Shown in pieces: positions 18,477 to 27,495 of a stretch of 64,000 nt of DNA (positions within the stretch are counted from its first letter, which is position 1; every line of letters starts with the position of its first letter). The stretch comes from Flexithrix dorotheae DSM 6795. Lineage in GTDB: Bacteria; Bacteroidota; Bacteroidia; Cytophagales; Flammeovirgaceae. The translations under genes were made by a program, and so were the position numbers. The notes under the pieces are model-generated. The model did no database searches, was not told the origin of the DNA, and saw only the letters and a program-made list of their open reading frames with translations. The stretch is taken from assembly GCF_000379765.1 (NCBI RefSeq), contig NZ_KB903434.1, positions 1 to 64,000 on the forward strand, read 5' to 3'.

Positions 18477-19568
18477 TCACCATCTTGCTCCTACCCTCAC
18501 ATCCATAAAATCAGCTACATGACCATGGGCTTTTAAAGAAACTCCCACATTAAACCATTTCCCCCACCGATAATAAACAGCATACCGTTGAAAAAAAGAT
18601 TTATCATTAAATTCATAGGGTTTATAAGCATAAAAACCTATTTGCTGGGTGAAAGAAAACCGTCCAAAAATAAGGGCATGTCCCAGCATTAAGGAAAAAA
18701 GAAAGGGTTTAAATGCTCCTGTGTTTCTTTCAGAAAGTTCTCCCTGGGCTCCATTATAGTAAAACTCAAATCCTCCGGAAATCCCATTTACATTACTAAC
18801 AGCTCGCATCACTCCACCTTCTAGCCCAATATTCAGATGAGCTGTTTCCTTATTTATTGAATCCTTTTCAAGAGTCCTTCTGGATCCACCCATAATAAGA
18901 TAACGCTGCCAGGGTTTTGAAAGCAACCCTGACTTAGGGGAATATTCAGGGAATTGTAAATCGTTGAGATTTTTTTCTAATCCTACAGATATGGTAGGAA
19001 AATTCATGCCTTTATTAGGCTGCCGGGCTCCTCCATTACTGATATGATTGTAATTGACACCTATCTGAGCGGTGAAAGATGGAGTTATTTTAAAATTGAA
19101 TCCCAAATTTGCTAATAGAATAAAACTTATTGGAGAACTGTAAAACAGATTATTTGGGTTAGAAATTTCATCATAAACCTGGTTGAGATAGGAAATTCCC
19201 ATGCCTCCTCTTATCGTCATGAAAAACCTGGACTTAAACCCTAAATAAGGTTCTCCAAACAACATTAAGTTATAGGAACTGCCCAATTCCTGCGGATTCT
19301 GGTAGTTAAAATAATAAAACCCCAAACCCATTTTTGAAAAGCAATTGCAATTTTCCCAGGCATTTTCTCCAGTTAAAATAAGGCCTGTTTCTATTTGAAA
19401 ACCCCATGGATTACTTTTGGAGACTTCTTTTAATGACTGGTCATGAGGAATTATAAACCCAACATGCCCACCAGATCCTACAAACCAGTTTTTCTCCTGG
19501 GAAAAACAACTAAAAGCTGAGCAAACCAAACACACCATTGAAGTGATAAACCAGCCAGGGTTTTTCAT
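18477..19568 (-). CDS. PagL-like acyloxyacyl hydrolase (outer-membrane lipid A deacylase family)
   Basis: A 363-residue protein with a signal peptide (cleavage near CFSQ) and alternating beta-barrel strands. The segment YNHISNGGARQPNKG carries the His-x-Ser pair of PagL lipid A 3-O-deacylases, and a glutamate follows in VGLEKNL. It ends in an aromatic-terminated strand (RVGARW) typical of outer-membrane proteins. PagL is about 170-185 residues, so this protein has an extra C-terminal half with further barrel-like strands. It may remodel lipid A; activity is not proven. Confidence 0.78.
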   Translation of the reverse strand: MKNPGWFITSMVCLVCSAFSCFSQEKNWFVGSGGHVGFIIPHDQSLKEVSKSNPWGFQIETGLILTGENAWENCNCFSKMGLGFYYFNYQNPQELGSSYNLMLFGEPYLGFKSRFFMTIRGGMGISYLNQVYDEISNPNNLFYSSPISFILLANLGFNFKITPSFTAQIGVNYNHISNGGARQPNKGMNFPTISVGLEKNLNDLQFPEYSPKSGLLSKPWQRYLIMGGSRRTLEKDSINKETAHLNIGLEGGVMRAVSNVNGISGGFEFYYNGAQGELSERNTGAFKPFLFSLMLGHALIFGRFSFTQQIGFYAYKPYEFNDKSFFQRYAVYYRWGKWFNVGVSLKAHGHVADFMDVRVGARW

Positions 19569-19661
19569 TTTAGGAACACAAATAGTAGTTTATAACATTT
19601 TCTTGATGGCATTATAGCCTTTTTTAAATAAACAAACTACAAGGTAAATGTTTTAATTCAT

Positions 19662-20639
19662 TCAATAATCCATCCCGGATTCCCGGCTTAGAAACTGTAT
19701 GTATTGATTTTTCAAGGCATTTAAACTTTCCTTTCGGTTACGCTTTTCTTCTAATTTTAAAAATTTTTCGTATATCTTTTTCCTTTCCATAAAATCCATG
19801 AAATTTTGAGAAGGAAACCAAATCTCAAAAAGCCGAAAATCCATCCACAAATCTTCAGGGCTTATATTTTCCAAGTAAACCAGACACTTTCCATTTGGGT
19901 TGGGAAAGCAGGAATCAAAATCTATGGGCAGTAATAACTTACAATTTTTGATTTCCAAAGTATCAGGTAAAAATGCTCCGGTAAACCTTAAAACATGGTC
20001 GCTGCTTATCTCCTCCAGAATAAAATGTGAACCTAACCTGGCATCATTAAACCTTACTTCTTTAGCAAATTTCACCTTTTTTAAAACCAGGGAATCATCT
20101 ACACTAATTTCCTCAAAACCTGTTTCACCCCGGAAATTACTATTCTGGCAATTGACACTTTGAAAATGAGAACCCATAAAAAAAGCATCGTGGCTAAAAT
20201 CTACATCCGAAAGATTAACCTCATCAGAAAAACCGGACATCCAAAAAAGGGCATTGCCATAAAAATGGCTTCCACTGAAATCTACTGGCGCTTTTGCCTT
20301 CACAAAACAAAAATTGGCTCCTAACCGAAACTCACATCCTTTAAAATCAACTTTACTTTTAAAGTCGGTTTTTTTAAAAATACATGGCGCATGGAAAGTA
20401 GCCTGTGAAAAATTTGCAGAGCAAAATATTTGGGAAGAAAAAAAATCTACCTCCTGATTAAAAACACTACTATCACAATTAAGTAATCCTACGGGCTTAT
20501 ATTTATAGTTTACCGGGTTGGGGAAAATCATTCCCCTGGTATTTAATTTAAATTGCTGTGCGTTCAGGTTTTGAAGGGAGAAAAGCAAAATACATAAAGC
20601 CCAAAAGGATCTGCCATAAGTATTAATAAAGTATTTCAT
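19662..20639 (-). CDS. exported pentapeptide-repeat protein
   Basis: A 325-residue protein with a signal peptide (cleavage near LNAQQ). Residues about 60-240 contain many A(N/D)F-type five-residue units (for example SANFSQATF, VDFKGCEF, VNLSDVDFSHDAFF), the pattern of a right-handed quadrilateral beta-helix. Most pentapeptide proteins are cytoplasmic, so export is notable. The C-terminal 60 residues are charged and helical (coiled-coil-like KFLKLEEKRNRKES). Function unknown. Confidence 0.82.
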   Translation of the reverse strand: MKYFINTYGRSFWALCILLFSLQNLNAQQFKLNTRGMIFPNPVNYKYKPVGLLNCDSSVFNQEVDFFSSQIFCSANFSQATFHAPCIFKKTDFKSKVDFKGCEFRLGANFCFVKAKAPVDFSGSHFYGNALFWMSGFSDEVNLSDVDFSHDAFFMGSHFQSVNCQNSNFRGETGFEEISVDDSLVLKKVKFAKEVRFNDARLGSHFILEEISSDHVLRFTGAFLPDTLEIKNCKLLLPIDFDSCFPNPNGKCLVYLENISPEDLWMDFRLFEIWFPSQNFMDFMERKKIYEKFLKLEEKRNRKESLNALKNQYIQFLSRESGMDY

Positions 20640-20831
20640 GTGTGATTAAGAAAAGTTTCAAATCCCTCCATGAAGTTTCTTCCCAGCCTTTTTAAAGTTA
20701 AGAATATTTTTTGAATGAGACCGCTTCAGGTTTTAATTTATTTCCGAGAAGTAATTTTGATTTTTTTAAAATAATAGTACTTCTATTCTATTCAAAAGCC
20801 ACCATTAAATTCATTTTAGTTAATCACCAAA

Positions 20832-20867
20832 CAAAAAAGGCTTCGGAATATCAATTCCAAAGCCTTC
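20832..20867 (-). terminator. terminator of the second partner-switch operon
   Basis: AAGGCTT-GGAAT pairs with ATTCC-AAGCCTT around an ATCA loop, with one internal C/A mismatch. On the minus strand it is followed by TTTTTTG. It lies just past the stop of the kinase gene. Confidence 0.85.
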
Positions 20868-20887
20868 TTCTAATCTTTATTTTCTTT

Positions 20888-21301
20888 CTACCTGGCTAAT
20901 GATTTATACAGCCGGCAAACATTTAGACCTTCATTTTTTTCAATTTGAATTCTATCCATTATCTTTTTCACCAGGATCAAACCAATTCCCCCGTTCTTCT
21001 TATTTTTGATTACTTTTTCCATAGTAGGAACAGAATAATCGGTGATATTAAAAATTTCTCCCTGGTCAATTATTTCGAAAACCAAATTTTCACTTTCTGA
21101 AGTAATCCTGATTTCGAGTTCATCTGCTGAATTGCAGGAATGAGAATGAATAATCAGGTTGGAACACACTTCGTCAATTGCCACAATAATCAAATTCATT
21201 TCCTTGTCAGGTATTTCATGCTCTCCTAATACAGAGTTTACAAAATCCCTGATGGTCTTTAAATTTGATTTGCTACAACTAACCCTTATCTTTTGTGTCA
21301 T
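20888..21301 (-). CDS. RsbW/SpoIIAB-like serine kinase (anti-sigma type)
   Basis: A 137-residue GHKL ATPase of the RsbW/SpoIIAB group. The N-box reads IVAIDEVCSNLIIHS (Glu and Asn ligands), the DxG motif is IIDQGE and the G-box is NGGIGLILVKKIMD. In the classic switch such a kinase phosphorylates a STAS antagonist and binds a sigma factor. Its ATG is directly next to the stop of the STAS gene (no gap), so the two are translationally coupled. No partner sigma factor is encoded nearby, so the kinase may act on another target. Confidence 0.88.
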   Translation of the reverse strand: MTQKIRVSCSKSNLKTIRDFVNSVLGEHEIPDKEMNLIIVAIDEVCSNLIIHSHSCNSADELEIRITSESENLVFEIIDQGEIFNITDYSVPTMEKVIKNKKNGGIGLILVKKIMDRIQIEKNEGLNVCRLYKSLAR

Positions 21302-21640
21302 TTAAATCAATGGTTTTGCTTCATCCTTGGTAGTTACGATAGGCAGTAATTTATCTAATCCTAAAATTTTAAACACATTAAAAACTTTATCGTTCATCCC
21401 AAAAAGTGCCATGGATAGCGTTCCTTCTTCATGATCTTCAATTCTGGAAGTAAAAACACCAATTCCCGGAGAAGAAATATAGCTTAATTCTAAGCAATCG
21501 AACAAAATTTTACTTCCCCCCTGGTCGATCACATCCTGTATGGCATCATCCAATTGTACGGAAGAACTAGCTTCTAGTTCGCCTTTTATTTTAATGATGT
21601 AAAAATCACCCTCTTTTTGTGTTTTTAACTCCATCTGCAT
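21302..21640 (-). CDS. STAS-domain anti-sigma factor antagonist (RsbV/SpoIIAA-like)
   Basis: A 112-residue single STAS domain. The phosphoacceptor loop reads SYISSPGIGVF, with Ser56/Ser57 aligned with the phosphorylated serine of SpoIIAA; a proline stands between the Ser pair and the Gly. It is the likely substrate of the RsbW-like kinase encoded next and of the PP2C phosphatase encoded 35 bases upstream. Start is ATG at 21640, with a second ATG two codons later. Confidence 0.88.
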   Translation of the reverse strand: MQMELKTQKEGDFYIIKIKGELEASSSVQLDDAIQDVIDQGGSKILFDCLELSYISSPGIGVFTSRIEDHEEGTLSMALFGMNDKVFNVFKILGLDKLLPIVTTKDEAKPLI

Positions 21641-21675
21641 TAATGTACGTGTTTAATATTGAAATGGTTAGCAAA

Positions 21676-23721
21676 TTAAAATTTAATTATCAAAACAGTG
21701 TAATCATCATCAATATTTGTGTCATTTTTAAAGCTAATTAATTCTTCGATCAAAGATTTTCCAATTTTCTTTAACGGCAACTTTTTATGACTCTCAAAAT
21801 GTTTATGTAATCGATCATACCCATATTGTTCCGATGTTTCATTGTTCATAGTTTCTACAATTCCATCGGTGAATAGCATCATCAAATCATTTTTTTGAAA
21901 TGGCAATTCATTAATCTCCACATAGTTTTCATACCGGTCATTTCTCACAATTCCCAAACCTAATCCTCCTGTTTCCAGGTATTTCACTTTATCTTCATCA
22001 CTTTTATAAAATAAAGTAGGGCAATGACCAGCCCTTGAGAAGGTGATTTTTTTTGTTCTTGTATTGATGTGATAATAACTCGCAGTAATAAAAGCCGATT
22101 TTTCCAAACAATCAGATAATGCTGCATTGGCCTTCACCAAAAATTCTGACGCATTTAAGTTTGACCTTACCAAAGCCTGGAAAATTCCTTTCATTTGGGC
22201 CATATTAAAAGCCGCTGAAATTCCCTTTCCTGCAACATCGGCAATTATTATCACAAAATCTTCCTCCGAAATTTTGAAGAAATCGTAGTAATCCCCTCCT
22301 ACTTCTGTAGCCGATTCAGAAATGGCAAAAATTTCAAAATTCTCATTCACCCACTGCTCTTTGGGCAATAAGCGGGAATGTACCCTTTTGGCAATTTCCA
22401 ATTCCCCTTTATACCGTTCGTTCTCAACTGCCTGGGAGATCAGGTTAAAATTGTGAATAGCAATCCCAGCCTGGGCCACAAAAGTATTCACCATTTCTAC
22501 CATGGAATTATCAAAAGCATTATTGATATGTTTCATCAGAACCATGGTGCCAAGGTTTTGCTCACCTGATTTTATAGGTACTGCCAAAATGGATTTATAT
22601 TCCTGATGATTAGGACTAGTGAAAAAATTCCGCTTCCCTATAATTTTTGTTTTTTTGCCATCATAGCCGGAATTATATATCAACTTTTTAATTTCCAGGG
22701 CTTTCCGGTCGGAGAAGTTTATACATTTAAAATCCTTGCTTTCATTTGTCTGCAACCATGAAGCATCTGCAGCCACTGTGTTATGGGTACTATCCAACAA
22801 TATCTGATAAAGGGCTTCTACATTTTCCCCTTCTATTATAGTATCGCTAAGTTTATGAAAAATGGAAAGCTCCTTAATTTTCTTCTCAAATACCGAAGAA
22901 GTGGGCAGGTTGAAAATTATAACTAAAAGTGATGTAAATGAATAGGTTATGATGAAAAGAAATAGCCCTGAAAAGAAAATATTTTGTCCATAATCTCCTA
23001 ATATTAAACTTTCGTTTTCCTGATACGAAGACAGACTGGCATAAAAATAAGCCAGACAAAAAAGAATAACCACCAATTGAAAAACACTGGTAATTTTTTG
23101 GGAAAACACTAAATGAGGAACCCATTTCAGATTCACACTTATCACCATTATCCAGATAAAGAAAAAACCAATCAGTGGGGTAAAAATGACTTCCAGGCTA
23201 TCTATTTCAAAAAAATGAAGGACAATTGCAGAGAATAAAGCATACTCAAAACCATACCAGGAGAAAAAAGCAAATTCACTTTTCTCGTACAAAATCATTC
23301 TCTTCCAAATGACAAAAGCAGAAAAAAGCAGGGTAATTAAGAGTGCAAATTCAATGTAAAAAGTAAATATTTTTATAAGGTGGTCATTATTTGGTGTTGA
23401 ATGAAACACATTGGATAATAATGACAAAATCCCTGAAAATAAGGTACAAACCAGGGCGGTGAGAAATACCTGCCATATCATATCATGGAGTACTACATGT
23501 CTTTTTTCCCTGGTTTTTTGCCAGAAATAAATGTAGATTCCAATAATAAAAATGTTGAGAAAAGTACCTTTAAATACTGGTGAGAAGTTTTGATTCTGGA
23601 TATGAAGTTCGTAACGATATTGCTCAATAAGACCGGCAAATAACAAAATCCCCCAGCTTAGTGAGGCCAATGTTAAGGCAATCCTTCGGAAACTTTTGCT
23701 GGTCAACTGAAACAATTTCAT
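21676..23721 (-). CDS. seven-helix membrane GAF-SpoIIE/PP2C phosphatase (RsbU-like)
   Basis: A 681-residue protein. The N-terminal 270 residues contain about seven or eight membrane helices. A GAF domain follows (about 290-430) and then a SpoIIE-type PP2C phosphatase (about 450-681) with VGGDYYDFF, IADVAGKGISAAF, LFTDGIVE and the late DDDY metal motifs, all intact. It should dephosphorylate the STAS antagonist encoded 35 bases downstream. First gene of a three-gene operon (phosphatase, antagonist, kinase) that ends at a strong terminator. Confidence 0.92.
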   Translation of the reverse strand: MKLFQLTSKSFRRIALTLASLSWGILLFAGLIEQYRYELHIQNQNFSPVFKGTFLNIFIIGIYIYFWQKTREKRHVVLHDMIWQVFLTALVCTLFSGILSLLSNVFHSTPNNDHLIKIFTFYIEFALLITLLFSAFVIWKRMILYEKSEFAFFSWYGFEYALFSAIVLHFFEIDSLEVIFTPLIGFFFIWIMVISVNLKWVPHLVFSQKITSVFQLVVILFCLAYFYASLSSYQENESLILGDYGQNIFFSGLFLFIITYSFTSLLVIIFNLPTSSVFEKKIKELSIFHKLSDTIIEGENVEALYQILLDSTHNTVAADASWLQTNESKDFKCINFSDRKALEIKKLIYNSGYDGKKTKIIGKRNFFTSPNHQEYKSILAVPIKSGEQNLGTMVLMKHINNAFDNSMVEMVNTFVAQAGIAIHNFNLISQAVENERYKGELEIAKRVHSRLLPKEQWVNENFEIFAISESATEVGGDYYDFFKISEEDFVIIIADVAGKGISAAFNMAQMKGIFQALVRSNLNASEFLVKANAALSDCLEKSAFITASYYHINTRTKKITFSRAGHCPTLFYKSDEDKVKYLETGGLGLGIVRNDRYENYVEINELPFQKNDLMMLFTDGIVETMNNETSEQYGYDRLHKHFESHKKLPLKKIGKSLIEELISFKNDTNIDDDYTVLIIKF

Positions 23722-24007
23722 TTAGTCTATCTTTGTGCTACTTTCGAAGCTGCTAATTTTGAAGGATTTATTTAAAAAACAGTATTTTATTTAAAGAGAT
23801 CGGTATAAATTTATTTGAGGATTGTTTTTTTATACCAAATAGTTGCAAAGCTTGTTTTTGAAGTTTGGAAGCTTCAATTACTCCATACATCTAAAGGCTT
23901 CAAAAGTAAAAAAAAGTTGAAAAGTTGCCAATCAATTACAACCACAAGTACCAGAATTCAAATTTGGGTACATTTATTTTTTTAAATATAATCAACAAGT
24001 TGAATTA

Positions 24008-25504
24008 ATGATAGACTGGATATCAGTTTCTGTAAACAATCAAAATTTTATAATCGCAAAAAAATGTGGCAGATTTCTTTCACTGCTTGCCATTAGTATA
24101 TTTCAATTTAGTCATTTATTTGCCCTTGAACTAAATCATCCTTCAGCGCCTGAATTCTCCGGTACAAAAGATAGTTTAATTGTAAATGAAATCGTGATTA
24201 TTGGAAACAAAGTCACTAAAAAACATATCATTTTAAGAGAGCTCGATTTTAATGTGGGAAGTAAAATTTCTGAGGAAAATATTTCTCAGTTTTTCGAATT
24301 GGAGGAAAATAAACTAAGAAACACCAATCTATTCATTACACAGGAAATCGATTATTATGAAGCAGGGACTGCTTCAAATGAAATTGTAGTTCAAATAAGC
24401 CTGAAAGAAAGATGGTATACTTTTCCTATTCCCATCATTAGCCTGGCTGACCGAAGTTTCAATGAATGGTGGCAAAACCAGAACCATGATTTAAGCAGAC
24501 TGAATTATGGCATCAATTTTAAAAGAAAAAATTTCAGGGGTAGAAAAGAAGATTTGGGGATTTTGTTTCAATTTGGCTTTACCAAAAGAGTAAGACTAAT
24601 TTATAGGGTCCCCTATCTCAATAAAGCCCAAAACCTGGGTATTACCACCAGAATTAGTTATGCTGAAAATAAAAATATGGCTTACAATACCATTAACAAC
24701 AAACTTACAAATGTGGATGGAGATGGCAGGGTTATGAGGACCCGGTTTGATGCAGGAATTTCCCTCACGAAAAGAGACGGTTTTTATAATTTTCATACTT
24801 TTGGACTTAGATTTTTTAATAATAGTATTGCCGATACGGTGGCTCAACTCAATCCGGATTATTTCCTTGATTCGGTCCGTTATCAGAAGTTTTTTGAATT
24901 AAGCTATAGCTTCACTAAAGATTTTAGGGATTTTGCAGCATATCCCAGAAAAGGACATTATTTCTCGGTAGAGGCTTATAAGTTAGGACTGGGGCTTTGG
25001 GACGATGTGGATATTTTTGGAGTGGCTGGGATTTATTCAAAATATATGGATTTGGGTAGCAACTTTTTTTATTCATTGTCAGCCTCTGGAAAATTATCAT
25101 TTCCTGAAAAACAGCCTTATAACCTTTTTAAAGCGCTTGGTTACAATCAAAATTTTGTAAGAGGATATGATTTATATGTGGTTGATGGTTACCATTACGG
25201 ACTTATCAAAAATACGATGAGATGGAAATTATTCGATAAGGAGATTAATGCAAAAAATGTAATCCCTATCGATCAGTTTAATACCATTCCGCTTGCCATT
25301 TATCTTAAAGGTTATTTTGATGCTGGCAGAGTGAGAAACAACAATGTGGAAATTTTTAATGAAAGACTAACAAACAAGCCCATATATGGTTATGGGCTTG
25401 GATTGGATATTGTTACCTTTTATAATGCAGTTTATCGCTTCGAGTACTCCTTCAATAACAATGGTGAATCAGGCTTTTATTTATATTTTAAGGCTGATAT
25501 TTAA
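24008..25504 (+). CDS. POTRA plus BamA/TamA-type outer-membrane barrel protein
   Basis: A 498-residue Omp85-superfamily protein. A signal-like hydrophobic segment (about 20-41) is followed by one POTRA-type domain (about 58-130: VNEIVIIGNKVTKKHII, LRNTNLF) and a C-terminal barrel of the bacterial surface antigen (D15) type, ending in the aromatic-rich strand GFYLYFKADI. The fold inserts or exports outer-membrane proteins or lipids. The single POTRA is fewer than the five of BamA, so this is an accessory member. The start lies 41 residues before mature sequence, so a later start is possible. Confidence 0.85.
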   Translation: MIDWISVSVNNQNFIIAKKCGRFLSLLAISIFQFSHLFALELNHPSAPEFSGTKDSLIVNEIVIIGNKVTKKHIILRELDFNVGSKISEENISQFFELEENKLRNTNLFITQEIDYYEAGTASNEIVVQISLKERWYTFPIPIISLADRSFNEWWQNQNHDLSRLNYGINFKRKNFRGRKEDLGILFQFGFTKRVRLIYRVPYLNKAQNLGITTRISYAENKNMAYNTINNKLTNVDGDGRVMRTRFDAGISLTKRDGFYNFHTFGLRFFNNSIADTVAQLNPDYFLDSVRYQKFFELSYSFTKDFRDFAAYPRKGHYFSVEAYKLGLGLWDDVDIFGVAGIYSKYMDLGSNFFYSLSASGKLSFPEKQPYNLFKALGYNQNFVRGYDLYVVDGYHYGLIKNTMRWKLFDKEINAKNVIPIDQFNTIPLAIYLKGYFDAGRVRNNNVEIFNERLTNKPIYGYGLGLDIVTFYNAVYRFEYSFNNNGESGFYLYFKADI

Positions 25505-25539
25505 CAAGAGCCGTACAAAGCTTCCGTGATATTAAGATG

Positions 25540-25908
25540 TTAAGCAATCTTTCTCTTTCTTGCAGCCTGAAAATGAACTAACAACACCACAAAAGTAATA
25601 GCCAGACCGAAACATTCCCTGGCCTCCTCAATGAAGATTTTATTGGGAGCCATTTTCTCAAATATTTCATCAGTATTGTGATTGGCAAACCAGTCGTAGA
25701 CTCCGGGAGACAAATAAATGGTGCCCACAAGACTTAGTGTCATCAAAATTCCTATCAATGGAATATTATATTTATCCATAATAGCGAAAGCAGAAATTCC
25801 CGCTACTATCGCATAAAAAGTGGCCCAAATATATGGGTCAGGATCATTCAATTGAACAACAGAAAATACGGCAAATAAAAAAGTAAAAATGATGTTTAAA
25901 ATTTTCAT
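25540..25908 (-). CDS. TMEM220-family membrane protein
   Basis: A 122-residue protein with four predicted membrane helices and the family start FAVFSVVQLNDPDPYIWATFY, matching the conserved QLNDPDP.W motif of the TMEM220 family that is found in bacteria and animals. Function is not established. It lies downstream of the Gfo/Idh/MocA oxidoreductase gene on the same strand with a 132-base gap. Confidence 0.85.
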   Translation of the reverse strand: MKILNIIFTFLFAVFSVVQLNDPDPYIWATFYAIVAGISAFAIMDKYNIPLIGILMTLSLVGTIYLSPGVYDWFANHNTDEIFEKMAPNKIFIEEARECFGLAITFVVLLVHFQAARKRKIA

Positions 25909-26040
25909 TATATATACTTTATTTCGAAGTTGGATTCGTTTTTTGCCGCAAATATCCGATAATCAGGGGAAATTCTCAATATAATATTATTCCATTTATC
26001 ATCAGCAGCAAAAAGAATATCATTTCCATTCAATTCACAA

Positions 26041-27087
26041 TTATAAAGTGATTGTTTTCCTCTGCTGATGACTTTCCTGAGCCAGTTCAATGATTTTTAT
26101 CACGTCCAATGATTCCTCCGGTTTTACTAAAAGTGGCTTATTTTCCCGAATTACTTCATATATATTCTGATAATAATCCTGATAACACCCTGGAATAGTT
26201 TCGATCTGGCCTTCTATATGCAAGCCTCCTACTTCTGTATTTAGCCAGCCAAAGTCCTCCTCATTTTCAGTTCCCCAGTCGTCACCAACAGGTAGAAAAC
26301 CAGCCTTCAGCATATCTTCCTGCGGATCTATTCCATATTTGGTAAAAGAGCCTAAAGTACCATGGCAGGTATATCGGGGACCAGCTTCTCTCACCAAATA
26401 TCCAGACTTTAACAACACTTTTAAGTTATCATAATCCATGCGGATTTCGTAATTATCAATTACTTTTCCCCCCGTTCTGGTAATTCTCAGGTCAGCAGTT
26501 ACTGCAGTGGGCATTCCAAATAACACCAATGCCTGATCAATCATATGGGAACCAAGATTATATAAAATACCTGTTCCTGCTCCTTTTTTCTCTTTCCAGG
26601 TATTTTCCTGAATAAAATTTCGATATCTATCGTAATGAGATTCAAACTCTACAAGTCTCCCGACTAACTTATTTTCAATTACTTTCTTTACTGTAAGAAA
26701 ATCCCCATCCCATCTGCGGTTTTGGAAAACACTCAGCATTTTTCCTTTTGCTTTCGCCAGGTCAATTAATTTTTGACCATCTTCGGAAGCGATGGTAAAT
26801 GGTTTTTCTACAATTACATGTTTCCCTTTTTCCAATGCTGCAGTGGCCATTTCCACATGTAAATGATCCGGGGTATTTACAATGATCAGTTCTATTTCCG
26901 GATCATCAATGAGTTCTTCATATTTTCTGGAAATTACCGCATATGGATATGTATCTGCAGATCTGCTATGGGTTCTTTCTAATATTTTACTGATTTTAAA
27001 ACCATCATTCGATGCCAATAAAGGACAATGGAAAACCTTACCCGACATTCCAAAAGAGGCTACTCCAACTTTTATCTGATCTTTCAT
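26041..27087 (-). CDS. Gfo/Idh/MocA-family NAD(P)-dependent oxidoreductase
   Basis: A 348-residue cytoplasmic oxidoreductase. The Rossmann loop GVASFGMSGKVFH is at the N-terminus and the EKP motif is in VIVEKPFTIASEDGQ, as in inositol and glucose-fructose oxidoreductase relatives; the C-terminal alpha/beta domain contains GLHIEGQ. These enzymes oxidise or reduce sugars or their derivatives; the substrate is unknown. Start is ATG at 27087. Confidence 0.9.
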   Translation of the reverse strand: MKDQIKVGVASFGMSGKVFHCPLLASNDGFKISKILERTHSRSADTYPYAVISRKYEELIDDPEIELIIVNTPDHLHVEMATAALEKGKHVIVEKPFTIASEDGQKLIDLAKAKGKMLSVFQNRRWDGDFLTVKKVIENKLVGRLVEFESHYDRYRNFIQENTWKEKKGAGTGILYNLGSHMIDQALVLFGMPTAVTADLRITRTGGKVIDNYEIRMDYDNLKVLLKSGYLVREAGPRYTCHGTLGSFTKYGIDPQEDMLKAGFLPVGDDWGTENEEDFGWLNTEVGGLHIEGQIETIPGCYQDYYQNIYEVIRENKPLLVKPEESLDVIKIIELAQESHQQRKTITL

Positions 27088-27495
27088 TTTCTTAGCAGTT
27101 GTGATTATTTATTTTGAGAATTAATTTTTCTGAAGAGATTTTAGGGAAAATTAGAGATCCTCAGGCAATTTTCCAATTCAGGGATAAAGGATTCATACAA
27201 TTCAATGTGGCAATTCACCCATCCTTTTATTTTAAAAAATTCATCCCAATAAAAAGCCAACTACTGATGGTAACCATTTCTGTATCAATATTACCACTCG
27301 AAAAAATCTATTGGACTCAGGAATTGGAATTTCATAGATTTATTGAGACTAGTGTGACTAACACAAAATCCGGATTTGTTTTATTAGTGTTAATCAAATA
27401 ATTACCGGGAACTTTCTTGTCAAATAAAATTAGCTCCTGTCGCACCAATGTAATTGAAAAGAAATTTTTTTAGTGTCATAAACTTACAAAAGCAT

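Noticed and set aside
20711-20899. 62-codon plus-strand frame running into the partner-switch terminator
   Set aside because: It overlaps the terminator hairpin and the end of the minus-strand kinase gene.
27114-27401. 95-codon open frame between the oxidoreductase and permease genes
   Set aside because: No signal, no family pattern, odd composition (many Phe and Ile from AT-rich DNA); probably chance.
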